Notes under the pieces: generated by a model | The model's database searches: none | The model's input: the letters and a program-made list of their open reading frames with translations, nothing else | Told to the model about the DNA's origin: nothing | Part shown: positions 35,424 to 47,628 of the stretch, in pieces | Layout of the letters: each line of letters starts with the position of its first letter | Position numbering within the stretch: position 1 is the first letter of the stretch | Assembly: GCF_026745355.1 (NCBI RefSeq) | Contig: NC_079206.1 | Coordinates: 40,262,307 to 40,326,306, forward strand | Origin: Beta vulgaris subsp. vulgaris | Lineage: Eukaryota > Streptophyta > Magnoliopsida > Caryophyllales > Amaranthaceae | Direction: 5' to 3' | DNA: 64,000 bases | Position numbers and translations under genes: made by a program

Positions 35424-35738
35424 CATATATATACATATATACATATATATACATATATACATATATATACTATATACATATATATACATATATACATATA
35501 TATATATACATATATATATATACATATATGTATATATATATATACATACATATATATATACATACATATATATATACATATACATACATATATATATACA
35601 TATACATACATATATATATACATATACATACATATATATATACATATACATACATATATATATACATATACATACATATATATATATACATATACATACA
35701 TATATATATTTATATATACATACATATATATATATATA
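35352..35738. repeat. Long (TA)n / TATACA microsatellite
   Basis: About 387 bases of TA with regularly spaced TACATA variants; in its right half a unit of about 20 bp recurs. It lies at the right border of MULE-2. Open frames through it (Tyr/Ile repeats) are artefacts. Confidence 0.95.
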
Positions 35739-35809
35739 ACCGTTTGGGAATCATTTAGGACGAAAAAATTTTAAACAATTATTAATATTTTTATTCTTTT
35801 AGGGTCACA

Positions 35810-35979
35810 AGGGCTGCAGATTTGGTCAAAACCACATCCCTTTATGCGCATTAAGGCCTGTTGTAATGATCAAAAGCAAGGCCCTTAGGAGTGAAGGGCT
35901 GCTACGCCAAGGGATGCGGGCCAAAAACGCAGCCTTAGGGCTATTTTGACCACATCCCTTAACGTTTTTTCCTCTAGTG
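35810..35979 (-). mobile_element. CACTA transposon terminus fragment
   Basis: Read on minus it begins CACTAGAGGAAAAAACG at 35979, then has subterminal repeats of AAGGGATGTGGTC and AGGGCTGC types. That is the usual look of a CACTA (En/Spm) end. No second terminus or transposase was found, so this is a fragment or one end of a deleted copy. Confidence 0.55.
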
Positions 35980-36600
35980 CAAGCAACAAAAGGTGGCTTG
36001 TGAAGGAGAATTTTACCTTCCCATAAAAACGCTCAACTAAACAATCTTTAGTGTTACACCCTTGGGCAGCAAAACATCTTGAGCACTATAAATGTTAATA
36101 CCCATAAGAACTGAACCGAAGTAGTACTGGCAACATAAGAAAGGTGTTTGGAACTCCTACACAAAATCCTTTTGATAATTTCTCCACAAGATTGAATTGC
36201 TTAAGAAAATACTTAAGATGGTGTTTAGTGAGAGAAACTCTGACTTCTCGAGGTTTTCGCAGTTTTGGTAATTAAGTTATCTTCTTGATTGGTTCTTGAG
36301 CTCTGCTGAATGCTATGGCAAAAGGGGCTCAAAGAGGACAGTGAGGCCAGAAGAATAACCAGATGTAGAAGCACAAAGTAGATGTTCAGAAGGAGAAAGA
36401 AGTTAGAAAAAATAATAATCAGGGGATGTGAGAAAATCGAAGAATATTATTGAACGATTTGTGGTATCTGCTCTTAGTTGGACGTCCGAGGAAGAGGATG
36501 ACCCGAAATTACACATGATTGATCACGAGGTTCAAAACCGGATACATCAATGCTTGAAGTAGTGTGGAGTTTAACAGCTTCATGGATTGAATCGATTCGA
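35980..36600. other. Unassigned interval before the LINE
   Basis: AT-rich sequence with no long frame. It may include the 5' part of the LINE, but I cannot support a boundary. Confidence 0.3.
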
Positions 36601-38719
36601 ACTCCACATATAGTGCTAATGCTTCCATCTCCTCATCCGATGCAGCAACTGGTGAGTCATTCAGGTAATACTAATTGGCGCCATTCATTATTTCAAAATA
36701 TTTCTGAATAGGGTTGAGACTTGTCTGAAAGTAGTAACCGAAGGGTGGGAAATGATGGTAATGAGAATGGTAGGGAAGGGACAAGTGGTCATCACATTGG
36801 ATGATGTTCAACCTGAAATAGAATATTGAGGCTCAGCGGTGGCTTGCTATATTTTAGGGATTAAAGCTCAATTTAGGATTGTTAATGGGTTTATCCGAAG
36901 GGTGTGGAGGAAATTTGCGGTGCATAAGATTATCATGCTTGAAAATGGGGTGTTTATGGTGAAATTTCATACTATAAAGGACAATGAAAGGGAATTGGAG
37001 GCTGGACCTATATTGTATGATAGTAAACCTGTCATTGTTAAGAGATGGACTCCAAAGTTAGACATCACTCTAGAGAATGTCAAAGTTGTGCCTACCTGGA
37101 CTCGTTTCCGTAGGCTCCTTTTAAAATATTGGGGACAAAGCTCTACATAAGCTGGTTGGTTTGATTGGAACTCTTATAAGAATTGACAAGGCAACTCTTT
37201 AGAAAGATATGCTTGCCTATGCTATAATTCTAGTGGAAGTAAACTTAGAGCAAGAGTTCCTTGGTTTGATCTCTTTTACTAATGAGAATGGCAAGATGTA
37301 GTGTCAAAAGGTGTTTTAAGAGTGCAAACTTGTGTTTTGCTCTGATTGTCATGGGATAGGTCACAATATGGAACAATGTACTCAAAAAAGGTTTAAGGTT
37401 GCTCAAAGGAAAATACAACCTTGGAAAGTTTGGGTACCTAAAGATGTTCCAAAGCCTGCTCTACCAACTGTTGTGACAAATGTTGTAGCTACTATTGTTG
37501 GGCTGCCTACTGCTGATGAACATAGTGTGAGGGGGGGGGGGGGGGAAGAGCAGAGTGTAGAAGTTGTCACTAAGACAAAGGATGCTGTTGATGGTTTGTG
37601 AAAGGAAGTAGTAGAGGGTAGCAATGGAGGTGACGGGAGCTGCTACCAAGACATGAGAGCCTTTAGATTCCTGTGACTAGTGAGGTAGCAGGGCAGAGTG
37701 TTATGAGTGATATCAATGAAGGTGGAGGTGGGTGTGTGGTTCCATCTAATGGATAGTTTAGATTTTTGGAATGTAAGAGGACTTAATAGTTCTAATAAAC
37801 ATGGAGATATTAGATGCTTACTCCATCAACACTCTATGGGCTTGTTTGGTGTTCTTGAGACAAGAGTGAATGCTTGTAATTTCTCTAAGGCCATTTCAAG
37901 AATTCGTGACAGCTAGAGTGTAGCCACTAACTACCAGTCTCATAGAGGGGGGGAGTGACTGATCAGCTTATTCACCGTGAAGTACATCGTAAAGGATCAA
38001 TAATTTTTTTCCTTACAGTTGTGTATGGTGCTAATGTTACTAGTGAGATAATGCAACTTTGACAAGATCTGGTTAATTTGAAGGTTGGTGTGCAGGGTGC
38101 TTGGATATTGATGGGGACTTAAATAATATGTCGAACTTTAATGAAAGGATAGGCTTTGTCGTGCCTTTAAAGGAGGTAGGAGACTTTAGACAATGTATAA
38201 GAGATTGTGTGCTGCACGATGCTGTTTGTTCAGGATCTTTTCTTCACATGGTTCAACAAGCAGGAAGGAGTGGATAGAATATTTCCTAAATCAGATAGAA
38301 TATGTGTTAATGAACAATGGGAAGATGTGTTTCCAAGAGCAACCAATACTTTACTTCTAGAATTTCAGATCACTGCCCATGTATTATTAAGCTGGATAAC
38401 AATTTGGTGACTAAGCCTATATCATTCAGATTCTCCAACATGTGGGGTCTTGATCCTAGGTTTGATAGCATTGTAACTCAAGGATGGAAGAAGGTGGTTT
38501 ATGGAGTGCCTATGTATAGGCTTGTTGTGAAATTGAAGGCTTTGAAACAGGATCTTAAGGTGTTGAATAGATCTAGGTTTGCTAAACATTGAGTGTGAGG
38601 TTGAATTGGCAGCTCAAAATCTTAAACTTGTAAAGTCCCAAGTACACGAGGCTCCTCGTGTTATTGAGTTGCATATTCAGGAGAAAGAAACCAAGGAGGA
38701 GTATGAAAGACTGAACAAG
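36600..38719 (+). pseudogene. LINE (L1-type) 5' half: ORF1 and endonuclease, broken
   Basis: A DUF4283-type domain lies at about 36839-37150 (VACYILGIKAQFRIVNGFIRR, LKYWG), followed by a CCHC knuckle CSDCHGIGHNMEQC near 37335. The apurinic-type endonuclease starts near 37750 (FWNVRGLNSSNK, LFGVLETRV) and ends with the SDHCP motif near 38365. Many stops and frame changes. The reading passes into gypsy-2 at 38720 and resumes at 49545 with the expected ARIRFLKQK segment, which confirms a split LINE. Copying by target-primed reverse transcription is known for the family; this copy is dead. Confidence 0.85.
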
Positions 38720-38837
38720 TGTAACACCCCGATAATTCTCTCTTTTGCAAAATACCTTTTTAATATAAAACTTAGAGAATCATCAAAGCATTATCGCCCG
38801 TGTGATGACGTATCGACTTATTCAGAATTTTTCAGCG

Positions 38838-38889
<52 letters not shown>

Positions 38890-41299
38890 AACTTTAGAAT
38901 TGAAATATAATAAATAATCAAAGTAACTTTAAAACCAAACACACTACCAATGTTAACTTCAAATCAAACTTAAATATAAAGTATCTACTAAAAAAGTAGT
39001 TAAAGCAATCTGCCACACAAGCTCTCCATTTCCAAATTCCCATGATGCAACATCTGCATACCTGTAGATGTCAATGCACTAAAGAATCTGCTCACCAAGA
39101 ATGGGTCATCACAAGATCAATAAGGCAAAGCCATGATCAACACATACAATCAAAGCACGTAATCAGCAAAGCTGAGTATTACATATTAATACATAAACAA
39201 TCTTAATATGGTACTAATAAATATTAAGCAGGGATAAATAATAACATAACAATCCAACAATCTAACAATCTTCAGACTTTTTCTGAACTAAACTTTAACC
39301 ATCTTTTTTTTACTTTAATGGAATAATTATTGGACCGAGTTATCTTACTAAAAACCAGCCTTCACCTAGGAAGACGAAATATGGACGTGACTCCGTATTC
39401 CATAATGACCTGCGATATCGAGGAACCTTTGAATAAAAATATGATCGGTGATCAATCCAATTCCCAGAAAAAACCATGGCAAGCTCACCATGTACCCCAA
39501 CTCCTAATTGTCCAACTTCAAACGTGCATCAGTCTAAAGTTTACTACTATCCAAGTTTCACTTTACATGATTTACCAATTATTACTTGTTATGACACACA
39601 AGCAGTACAAATACATATAAAAAACATTCACAACTTAATTCTTTTTTATCTTAGGATTAAGTAAGTAATCATACAACTTACAACCCAAGATTTATTCTTT
39701 CTTTATTTCAATCCTTCTTATTTGTTGAACCTAGCCAATAACCAACTTATCTTTTAAAGGCATAAATTATCAAATTACCAAATAAGACCCACAGTTCTCA
39801 TAGAGTAGTAGTGAAAATAATAATATAAGGCAACACATGATTCAATCATTATCCAACTCAATATATATATTAATTCCCTCACGTGAATTAATAAATAAAG
39901 TTCCCAACCAACATGCTTGCATACAAACATGATTAAATCTCATACTTAATATGTTCGCACACAGGCATAAAACATGTAAAATCCAATCATAATATAAATC
40001 ATATATGAACTCAGAAAGTTCCTATACATGATACTACATAACTTTTCCTTCCTAAAATCATGATGCTACATCAAACAACACATAGGTATTTACGTACATT
40101 GTGTAGACAAATTGATAGGCCACCTTTAACACTTTAAAAATCGCCTATAGAGTAATCTCCGCCTAAAACAACCAATAGAATTTATAATCAGTACTCCAAA
40201 TAAATTTCAGCGACTTTAAAATACTTTAAATCCCCTCTTAAAATATTTAAAAGTTGTTTTTATCATTAAAACCTCAATTACTTATTTTTCCTAGCATAGT
40301 ACTACTATACTAGTCACTAAAATCCATAAAACTCCATTAATAACAACCTTTCTAAAATTCCAGCAACTTATAAATTATTAGAATTCCATTTAAACATACT
40401 TAAACATGCTTAAATTCATAAGTTAAACCAATTTCATATTTTATAACATGCTCACCAATGATTTAACACTAAAAATTGCTTCGCTATTTAAAAATCTAAT
40501 TTACATATAATAATCAAATCTGAATTTTTATTCTTTCACTACGTAATTTATATAATCATAGATTCATCATTAAAACAGTAAATTAAAGCTTATAATTATA
40601 ATTAGTACTAAAACAAAACATAAAAACATAAACTTTAATCAAAACTTGAGGAGGAAGAAAAGAATTAAACCAACACAACAAAAAGAGAACAAAGGAGGAG
40701 TCGCCGGCCGTGGAAAGGCAGCAACAGCTGAAGGTTCTGGTCGGCGATAGTGGTGGAGGTGGTGGTGTTGTGAAGTTTCTTGCTGAAGAAGAAAGTGCTT
40801 CTTGAAAAAGAAGAAAGGGAGAAGAAGAAGGAAAAATTACGTGAAGGAGGAGAAGCGGAGATTACTGCCGATTATTGTGTGTGAGGAAGGAGAGAGAAAG
40901 TTTTTGTGTGGGTAAAATATTTGGGTTCAAGGTATTTATATGTATGTTTTCCTTTTGGGCTTAGGAAAAGAAAATTGGGTTTCAATAGAGTTTATTGATG
41001 AATATGATCGATGATTAATATTCCTAATATCACTAGAAGTCTTTTTCCTAAGTTCACTTAGCATTTGGGTTTCTCAAACCCATTTAAACTTCTTATTCAA
41101 ATCCAAATAGTATTTCCAATAATTTTCAAAGCATGCCTTAACGAAATATTTCAACTTCCTTAAATCCTTAAAATAATTCCTTTGACTTTCAAAATAGTCA
41201 GCCTTTTTTTAAAAATAAATTATTTTAAACTAAATTATGTTTAATTATATATATATATATATATATATACTAAAATACATAAATTTACGTGCGATTACA
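38720..41299 (-). repeat. Gypsy-2 3' LTR
   Basis: 2580 bp. Contains a (TA)n run at about 38840-38884 and another at 41247-41270. A segment of about 720 bp (about 39620-40340) is missing from the 5' LTR but is present in the related fragment at 52653-53960, so it is ancestral. Confidence 0.9.
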
Positions 41300-41531
41300 G
41301 TCTACCCCTCTTACAAGAAGTTTCGTCCCGAAACTTGACACTAAAACTCACACATTTTAAGAAGTTTTAAACTCAACTTCCATTTGAGAAATACTTGTGC
41401 CACTCATGTGCACACTTTTACCAACTCAAAAACACTTGTGTTTAGCTCATGAACACATTTTCTTATGTGGAGAATCTATTTATTTTGCACTAGTGCAAAT
41501 CGCCAAAATAAGCATAAAATGCGTAAAAATC

Positions 41532-44500
41532 TCATAGAAACAGACAAAAAACGCGAAATTCTATCTTCAAAAAGAAAAAAAAAAGAGTTACGCCCTCGTA
41601 AGTCACCTCAAGGAACAAGTCTGGATATTTCTTCTTCATTTCATCTTCAACTTCCCACGTTGCCTCTACTGACTCGTGGTTAGACCAAAGTACTTTTACG
41701 ATATGGATGTCCTTATTGCGTGTACTACGCACCTTCCTGTCAAGAATCTTAACAGGTCTTTCCTCATATTTGAGGTTACTATCAATCTGTATCCTCTTAG
41801 CTAGGCTCTAGGACATGACGCTCATCAAGGATATATCGCTTGAGTTAGGAGATATGGAACACATCACGCATCTTCTCAAACTCCATTGGCAATGCCAACC
41901 TATAGGTTACTTTCCAATTCGCTCCAAATTTCATATGGGCCTACATATTTGGCACTTAACTTGCCCTTTTCCCCAAATCGCGTGATGCCCTTAGTTGGTG
42001 ATACTTTAAAAAACACTTTATCACCTACTAAAAACTCATCCTCGCGTCGTTTTAAGTCGGCATAACTCTTTTGCCTACCTTGAGGAACTTGAATTCTAGC
42101 ACGGATCAGTTTGACATTCCTGACAGTTTCCTCAATAAATTATGTCCCCAAGATTATATTTTCACTAAAATCATTCCAATAAATGAGACTTCTACAATTT
42201 TGTCCATATAGTGCCTCAAAAGGTGTCTTCTTAACGCTCGCATGATAACTATTGTTGTAAGAAAATTAAATTAGGTCTAATTGGTCCTCCCAACTACATT
42301 GGAAATCAATAGCACACGCTCTCAACATATCCTCCATGGTTTTGTTATTCCTCTCAGTTTGACCATCAGTCGCAGGGTGAAAGGTTGTACTCATCTTTAA
42401 TGTTGTCCCAAGATTTAATTGGGCCTTTTTCCAACATTTCGATAGAAACCTTGAATCACGATCAGAATTGATATTCCTTGGAACCCCATGCAATCTCACC
42501 ACATGCCTAATGTACTTATTTCCATGTTGCTTCTTTTTCCATGTCTCCTTAATAGGTATAAATACGGCGGAATTTGTTAATCTATCCACAATAACCCAAA
42601 TAGTATCATTACCACTCCTTGTCCTAGTCAAAGCAGTCACATAATCCATAGAAATAGAATCCCACTTCCATCCAGGAACCTCTAAGGATTGAACCTTCCC
42701 CATGGGTCTCTTCTGATCTATCTTCAGTTTTTAACAGGTTAGGCACTTAGGCATATATTCGGCTAGCTCACGCTTCATATTTGGCCACCAATAGATACCC
42801 TTAAGGTCTTTATACAACTTGTCACCCCCAGGGTGCACAAAATATGTAGTGTTATGCCCCTCATCCATAAGACGTCTCTTAAGGTCATTACATTTTTGTG
42901 GTACACACCACCTTCCCTTAAACCTCTAACTTTCATCATCATGGATCTTGAAGTCGGCTTCCTTAATCTTATCTAGGTGCTCATCCCCAACTTGACCCAC
43001 TTTCATCTCGTTGAAAACTGACAACCCCAAAGATAAAGCGCTCAATCTTGCCTCCGTTTCCCCAGGATTTAAAATTTCTAGGCTCAGCCTTTGCATATCT
43101 CGACACAACTCCTCAGGCACTATCAAGGCATTCACGCTACGACTCGACTATCTACTCAAGGCATCGACAATTACATTTGCCTTCCCCTCATGATATTGGA
43201 TATCTAGGTCATAATCCTTAATTAACTCCAACCATCTCCTTTGCCTCATATTCAGGTCTTTTTGGGTGAAAATGTAGTTTAAGCTCTTATGGTCGGTAAA
43301 TATCTCCAAATTTTCAATGCAAACATTATGAAAGCTAACTCTAGATCGTGGGTAGGATAATTATCCTCATAAGGTTTCAACTGACGTGACACATACGCAA
43401 TTACCTTCCCGTTCGGTTGTAAAACACATCCCAAACCATTCTTCGAAGCATCACTATACACCTCAAATCCCTCATTCCCATCAAGCAGGGTCAAAACAGG
43501 TGCGAAGGTTAAACGTTCCTTCAAAATTTGAAAGGCTTCTTCACACTTTTCACTCCACTCAAATTTTGACTCTTTCTTCATCAAGTTGGTCATGAGCCTC
43601 CCTATCTTCGAGAAATCTCTTACAAATCTCCTATAATAGCTAGCTAGACCTAGGAAAATTCTAGTGTCTGACACCTTCTTTGGAGTTAGCCACTCACTCA
43701 TAGCTTCAATCTTAGCAGGATATATAAAGACTCCTTCCTTAGACACATAGTGACCCAAAAACACTACTTCTCTAAACGAAACTCACACTTAGAGAACTTG
43801 GCATATAATTGGTTCTCCCGAAGCGTCTCCAGAATAATCCTCAAGTGCTCATCATGCTCAACCTTATTCCTCGAATATACTAGTATGTCATCAATAAAAA
43901 CCACCACAAACTTATCTAGAAACTCATGGAAAATCCTATTCATCAAGTCCATAAATATAGCAAGAGCATTGGTTAACCCAAATGGCATTACAGTGAACTC
44001 ATAGTGACCATAACGCGTCCGAAAAGCAGTCTTAGGTACATCCTTATCAGCTACCCTCAATTGGTGATACCCTGAACGCAAATCAATCTTCGATCACTCC
44101 ATTTAACTGATCAAATAGGTCATCTATTCTAGGCTTGTTCTTGATGGTTACATTGTCCAGTTCTCTATATAAAGTCAATATACAACCTCATACTTCCATC
44201 CTTCTTTTTTACAAATAACCCAGGAGCTCCCCAAGGTGATGCACTAGGCCTAATATAACTCTTATTCAGTAATTCTTGCAACTGCATCTTCAGTTCACTC
44301 ATCTCAGGTGGTGCCATTCTATAGGGTGCCTTAGATATAGGTGCAGTTCCTGGAATTAAGTCTATGGTGAACTCAACAACTCTCGCAGGCAGCATACCTG
44401 AAATCTCACTTGGAAAAACACATCCATAAACTCATTCACAATTGGAACATCCTCAAGATTCACTTCATCTTCTTTACTCACATCTTCCACATTACAGAAA

Positions 44501-45365
44501 AATAATTCACACCCCTTTTTCATCAACTTCCTCACTTGCATCGCAGAAATAACCCCAAAGTTCTTAGGCTTTCCAAAACGTCTAGAGGAGGTCAATTTTC
44601 CCAAAGGGTTTCTCAACACTACCTTTTGAACCTCACAGTCTATGTTAGCCTTATGAAGACTTAACCAGTTCATCCTAAGAATAACGTCTAGGTATCCTAA
44701 ATTTAACTGAACTAAATCCGAAGAAAATACACAGTCTCCTATCTTAAAAGGCAAACCTTTAAACAATTTGGTACACCTTATGATCTCCCCAGTGGGTATA
44801 CTAATAGGCAAATCAATAACTCCGAAATCTACTAACCCTAATTGAATTTCCCCAGTCAAACCTTGCTCAAATCATTGAGCCTTTACTCCTCAGTGGCTAC
44901 TACCTCAAGTGTAAACCTAGAAAATGCTATGAACTCGCTATAATACTCAAAGATGGTCATGCTCCCCATCCTATGGTTGATAAACTCTTGGGCCTTCAGT
45001 CTCCTCATAAAAGCTGGGTAAAATTCTCCTCTTAAAGCAGCAATAAAGGCCCCAATTAAAATCTTCAACAAGACTAAGTCTATTTTTATTTTATTTCCAC
45101 CATAAGTCAGCCTCATCTTTCAGATACAGTACAACTTGACCTACTTACATACCTTCAGGACAGTTCACAGACATGAAAATCTTTTCAAACTCCCTAATCC
45201 AACTCTCCAAGAGGGTAGGGTCGGTTTACCCCATAATGTACGTCGGTTTAATCATAGCTAGGCTCTCAACATGTCCCCAGCAGGATCGGGACACTCAGTT
45301 CTTTCTTGAGTCAATTTCTCCGCCAATAGGCGAATAACAGAAGCTAAGGCATCATTGTTGTGTGA
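41532..45365 (-). pseudogene. Gypsy-2 gag-pol, broken
   Basis: Read on minus from 45365: gag end (ALASVIRLLAEKLTQERT; GEFYPAFMRRLKAQEF at 44883-45116), then a protease region at 44362-44859 (LGYLDVILRMNWLSLHKANI). RT at 43764-44395 ([41 protein letters not shown] intact). RNase H at 43279-43764 ([20 protein letters not shown]). Integrase at 42266-42830 ([36 protein letters not shown]). Chromodomain-like end at 41532-41732 (VKVLWSNHESVEATWEVED). Several frame changes and stops; the zinc-knuckle part of gag is not evident. Confidence 0.88.
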
Positions 45366-45871
45366 CACTCTACTTCGCGACTGAAATTTAACGTAACTCT
45401 ATTTTCGTTTCGATTCACAACTTACTTGCCGTTCTCTATGAAGACAACATTTGATTTTGACCATAAAGATCGCATCAACAAACAATTAATCATGAAGTTA
45501 CTATAACATTAAGTTCGCACATTATGAACCATAACAATCATATGTTCACCCATGAATAAATATTCACATTAATAATCACATAAGGATCAAATGAATCCAA
45601 TCACAATAAATAAAATATTCCCCTTTTTGTGTACTAAAATATATTCTCACTCAATTCAAATAACTAAATAATACCTTTCATTCCTCAAATGATAATAAGA
45701 ATATTTTCCAATCTAAAATAACCAACTTATTCCTCAACAATATAAAGATGCTAGATAAGGAAATTTAAACCATTGTAACTTAGCTACTTATTCAACTACT
45801 AACCTTAGAACACAAGTAAATACTCTATGGAGTTACATTACCATTCTTATCCTTATTTTCTTTATACTTTT
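45366..45871. other. Unassigned interval in gypsy-2 upstream of gag
   Basis: AT-rich sequence with no coding signal. The normal gag N-terminus should lie here but is not recognisable, so the original leader was probably replaced or has decayed. Confidence 0.35.
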
Positions 45872-46495
45872 CAATCTGACTTGCGTGGACCCGGTTCACA
45901 CTAAAAATAGTGTGGACCAGGCCCAGGCACGTGACCCGTTATATCACTTTAACATACACTATATCATTTTAACATACACTATATCACTTTAACACATACA
46001 CTATATCACTTTAATACACCCTATATCACTTTAACATACACTATATCATTTTAACACACACTATATCACTTTAACACACACTATATCACTTTAACATACC
46101 CTATATCACTTTAACATACACTATATCACTTTAACATACACTATATCATTGTAACATACACTATATCATTTTAACACACACTATATCACTTTAACATACA
46201 CTATATCATTTTAACATACACTATATCATTATAACATACACTATATCACTTTAACATACACTATATCACTTTAACATACACTATATCACTGTAACATACA
46301 CTATATCATTTTAACATACATTATATCATTTTAACATACACTATACCACTGTAACATACACTATATCATTTTAATATACACTATATCATTTTAACATACA
46401 CTATATCATTTTAACATACACTATCATAAACTCACGTGATATGGATCGGGTGCACACTAATTAGTGTGCACCGGGTTCATATTAGTTTTTTTATA
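45872..46495. mobile_element. MITE of the MULE-1 family built on a 20-bp tandem array
   Basis: The left end (45872-45937) matches the MULE-1 left terminal repeat. The right end (about 46432-46495) is its inverse: both contain ACCCGGT, CACACTA, TAGTGTG and CACGTGA. Each terminal repeat contains a palindrome of its own (about 45893-45917 and 46450-46472). Between them is only the tandem array. It is inserted in the leader of gypsy-2. No clear target duplication was read. Confidence 0.75.
45940..46421. repeat. 24 x 20-bp tandem repeat
   Basis: About 24 units of TATATCACTTTAACATACAC with small variants (CATTTTA, CATTGTA, ACACAC). Only one unit has a different length. The core ACACTATATCA is the motif that fills the non-coding parts of MULE-1. 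Confidence 0.95.
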
Positions 46496-46534
46496 TACTT
46501 TTATGGAGTAAACAATTCATCTTCCAAGTCTCCA

Positions 46535-46544
46535 GAGTCTTTTT

Positions 46545-46606
<62 letters not shown>

Positions 46607-46655
46607 TAATAATAATAATAACAATAATAGTAATAATAATAGTAATAAAAATAAT
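46535..46655. repeat. (TAA)n microsatellite
   Basis: About 100 bases of ATA/TAA repeat with few interruptions. Ile and Tyr runs read through it are artefacts. Confidence 0.95.
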
Positions 46656-46669
46656 AACATAAATTCCTA

Positions 46670-47014
46670 GATCTGGTAGATCTTCGAATCCGTTTGGGTT
46701 GATGTCCATTTTCATCCACCTTTGAATCACTCACATCGCTTAGATGAAGTCTCCAAGTAACACTGTACATGTCCTTTCAGGTTTGCACTATAGTACGATC
46801 AAACTCTTGAATTACTTCATATATCGCTAACAGGGATGCTTGCTTTTAACTCATAACGCATAATGATCTCTAGGCTAGTGTAGCTATCACTTCCAGACTC
46901 ATGACATCCAACAGTCTCATCACCATTCAATACAATAGGTTTGTAGTAGCTTCTTACTCTATTACCTTGCCTGGCAGACATGGTTAGGGATCTGCAATAA
47001 ATAAATATATCCAA
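46670..47014 (-). pseudogene. Unrecognised coding-like fragment
   Basis: On minus, an ATG-led frame (MSARQGNRVRSYYKPIVLNG, SYTSLEIIMRYELKASIP) changes frame near 46835 and continues as IYEVIQEFDRTIVQT and DVSDSKVDENGHQPKRIRRS. A possible splice acceptor (TTGCAG) precedes the ATG at about 46992. The composition looks like real protein, unlike the shadow frames nearby. I know no family for it. It may be a captured plant gene fragment or part of an unknown element in the gypsy-2 leader. Confidence 0.4.
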
Positions 47015-47628
47015 TAAATATATTTAGTACTCTCCCTAAACGCAATCCCCACCAATAAAAATGAGGAGTTACCACCAACAACATTGGCACAAGAATATAA
47101 CAGTTAGCAGTGAAGAAAATATAAATAGTTTTCAGGAGAGAAAATATAAATAGTTAGTAGGGAAAAAAAATATAATCATGCTGAACTAACTATTGAATGT
47201 AGGCATATAATATTTCTATCCTATATGCCCTTCCTATACCACCCATTCTAAGAATACAACAAGTAAAACTTAAAAGTAATAAAATAATAAATTCACTAAT
47301 TATAATTTTCGAATAAAATAATAAATAAAAAATGTCGAAATAAAAAAAAATTCGACTAGGCAATACCAAAAAAGTTCGAACATTAAAAAATAATTTTTTC
47401 GAACAGAAAAAAAATTTCGGAATTTAATTCCGGAAAAAAAATCGACATTAAATAAAATAATTTCGAACAAAATAAAAAAAAATTTCGAACCTCTAATTAA
47501 ATTTTCTGAATCATAAACTTCTATTGTTAATTTAAAATAATAACGTGGTTCAAAACAAATAATTAAATAACTAGCAAGTTAGGCGCCTAAATTTTTTGAA
47601 AATGACCTAAAGCTCCCAGATAGCACTT
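47015..47628. other. AT-rich interval with many TTCGA sites
   Basis: No coding signal. From about 47305 to 47495, A/T runs alternate with TTCGAA or TTCGAC at least eight times. It adjoins the gypsy-2 5' LTR. Confidence 0.5.

Noticed and set aside
35300..35774. Long open frames of Tyr/Ile repeats on both strands
   Set aside because: They are readings of the (TA)n/TATACA microsatellite in several frames at once.
45940..46421. CRISPR-like array
   Set aside because: Units are contiguous with no spacers, and the DNA is plant nuclear.
46491..46770. Open frames with Ile or Tyr runs
   Set aside because: Readings of the (TAA)n microsatellite.
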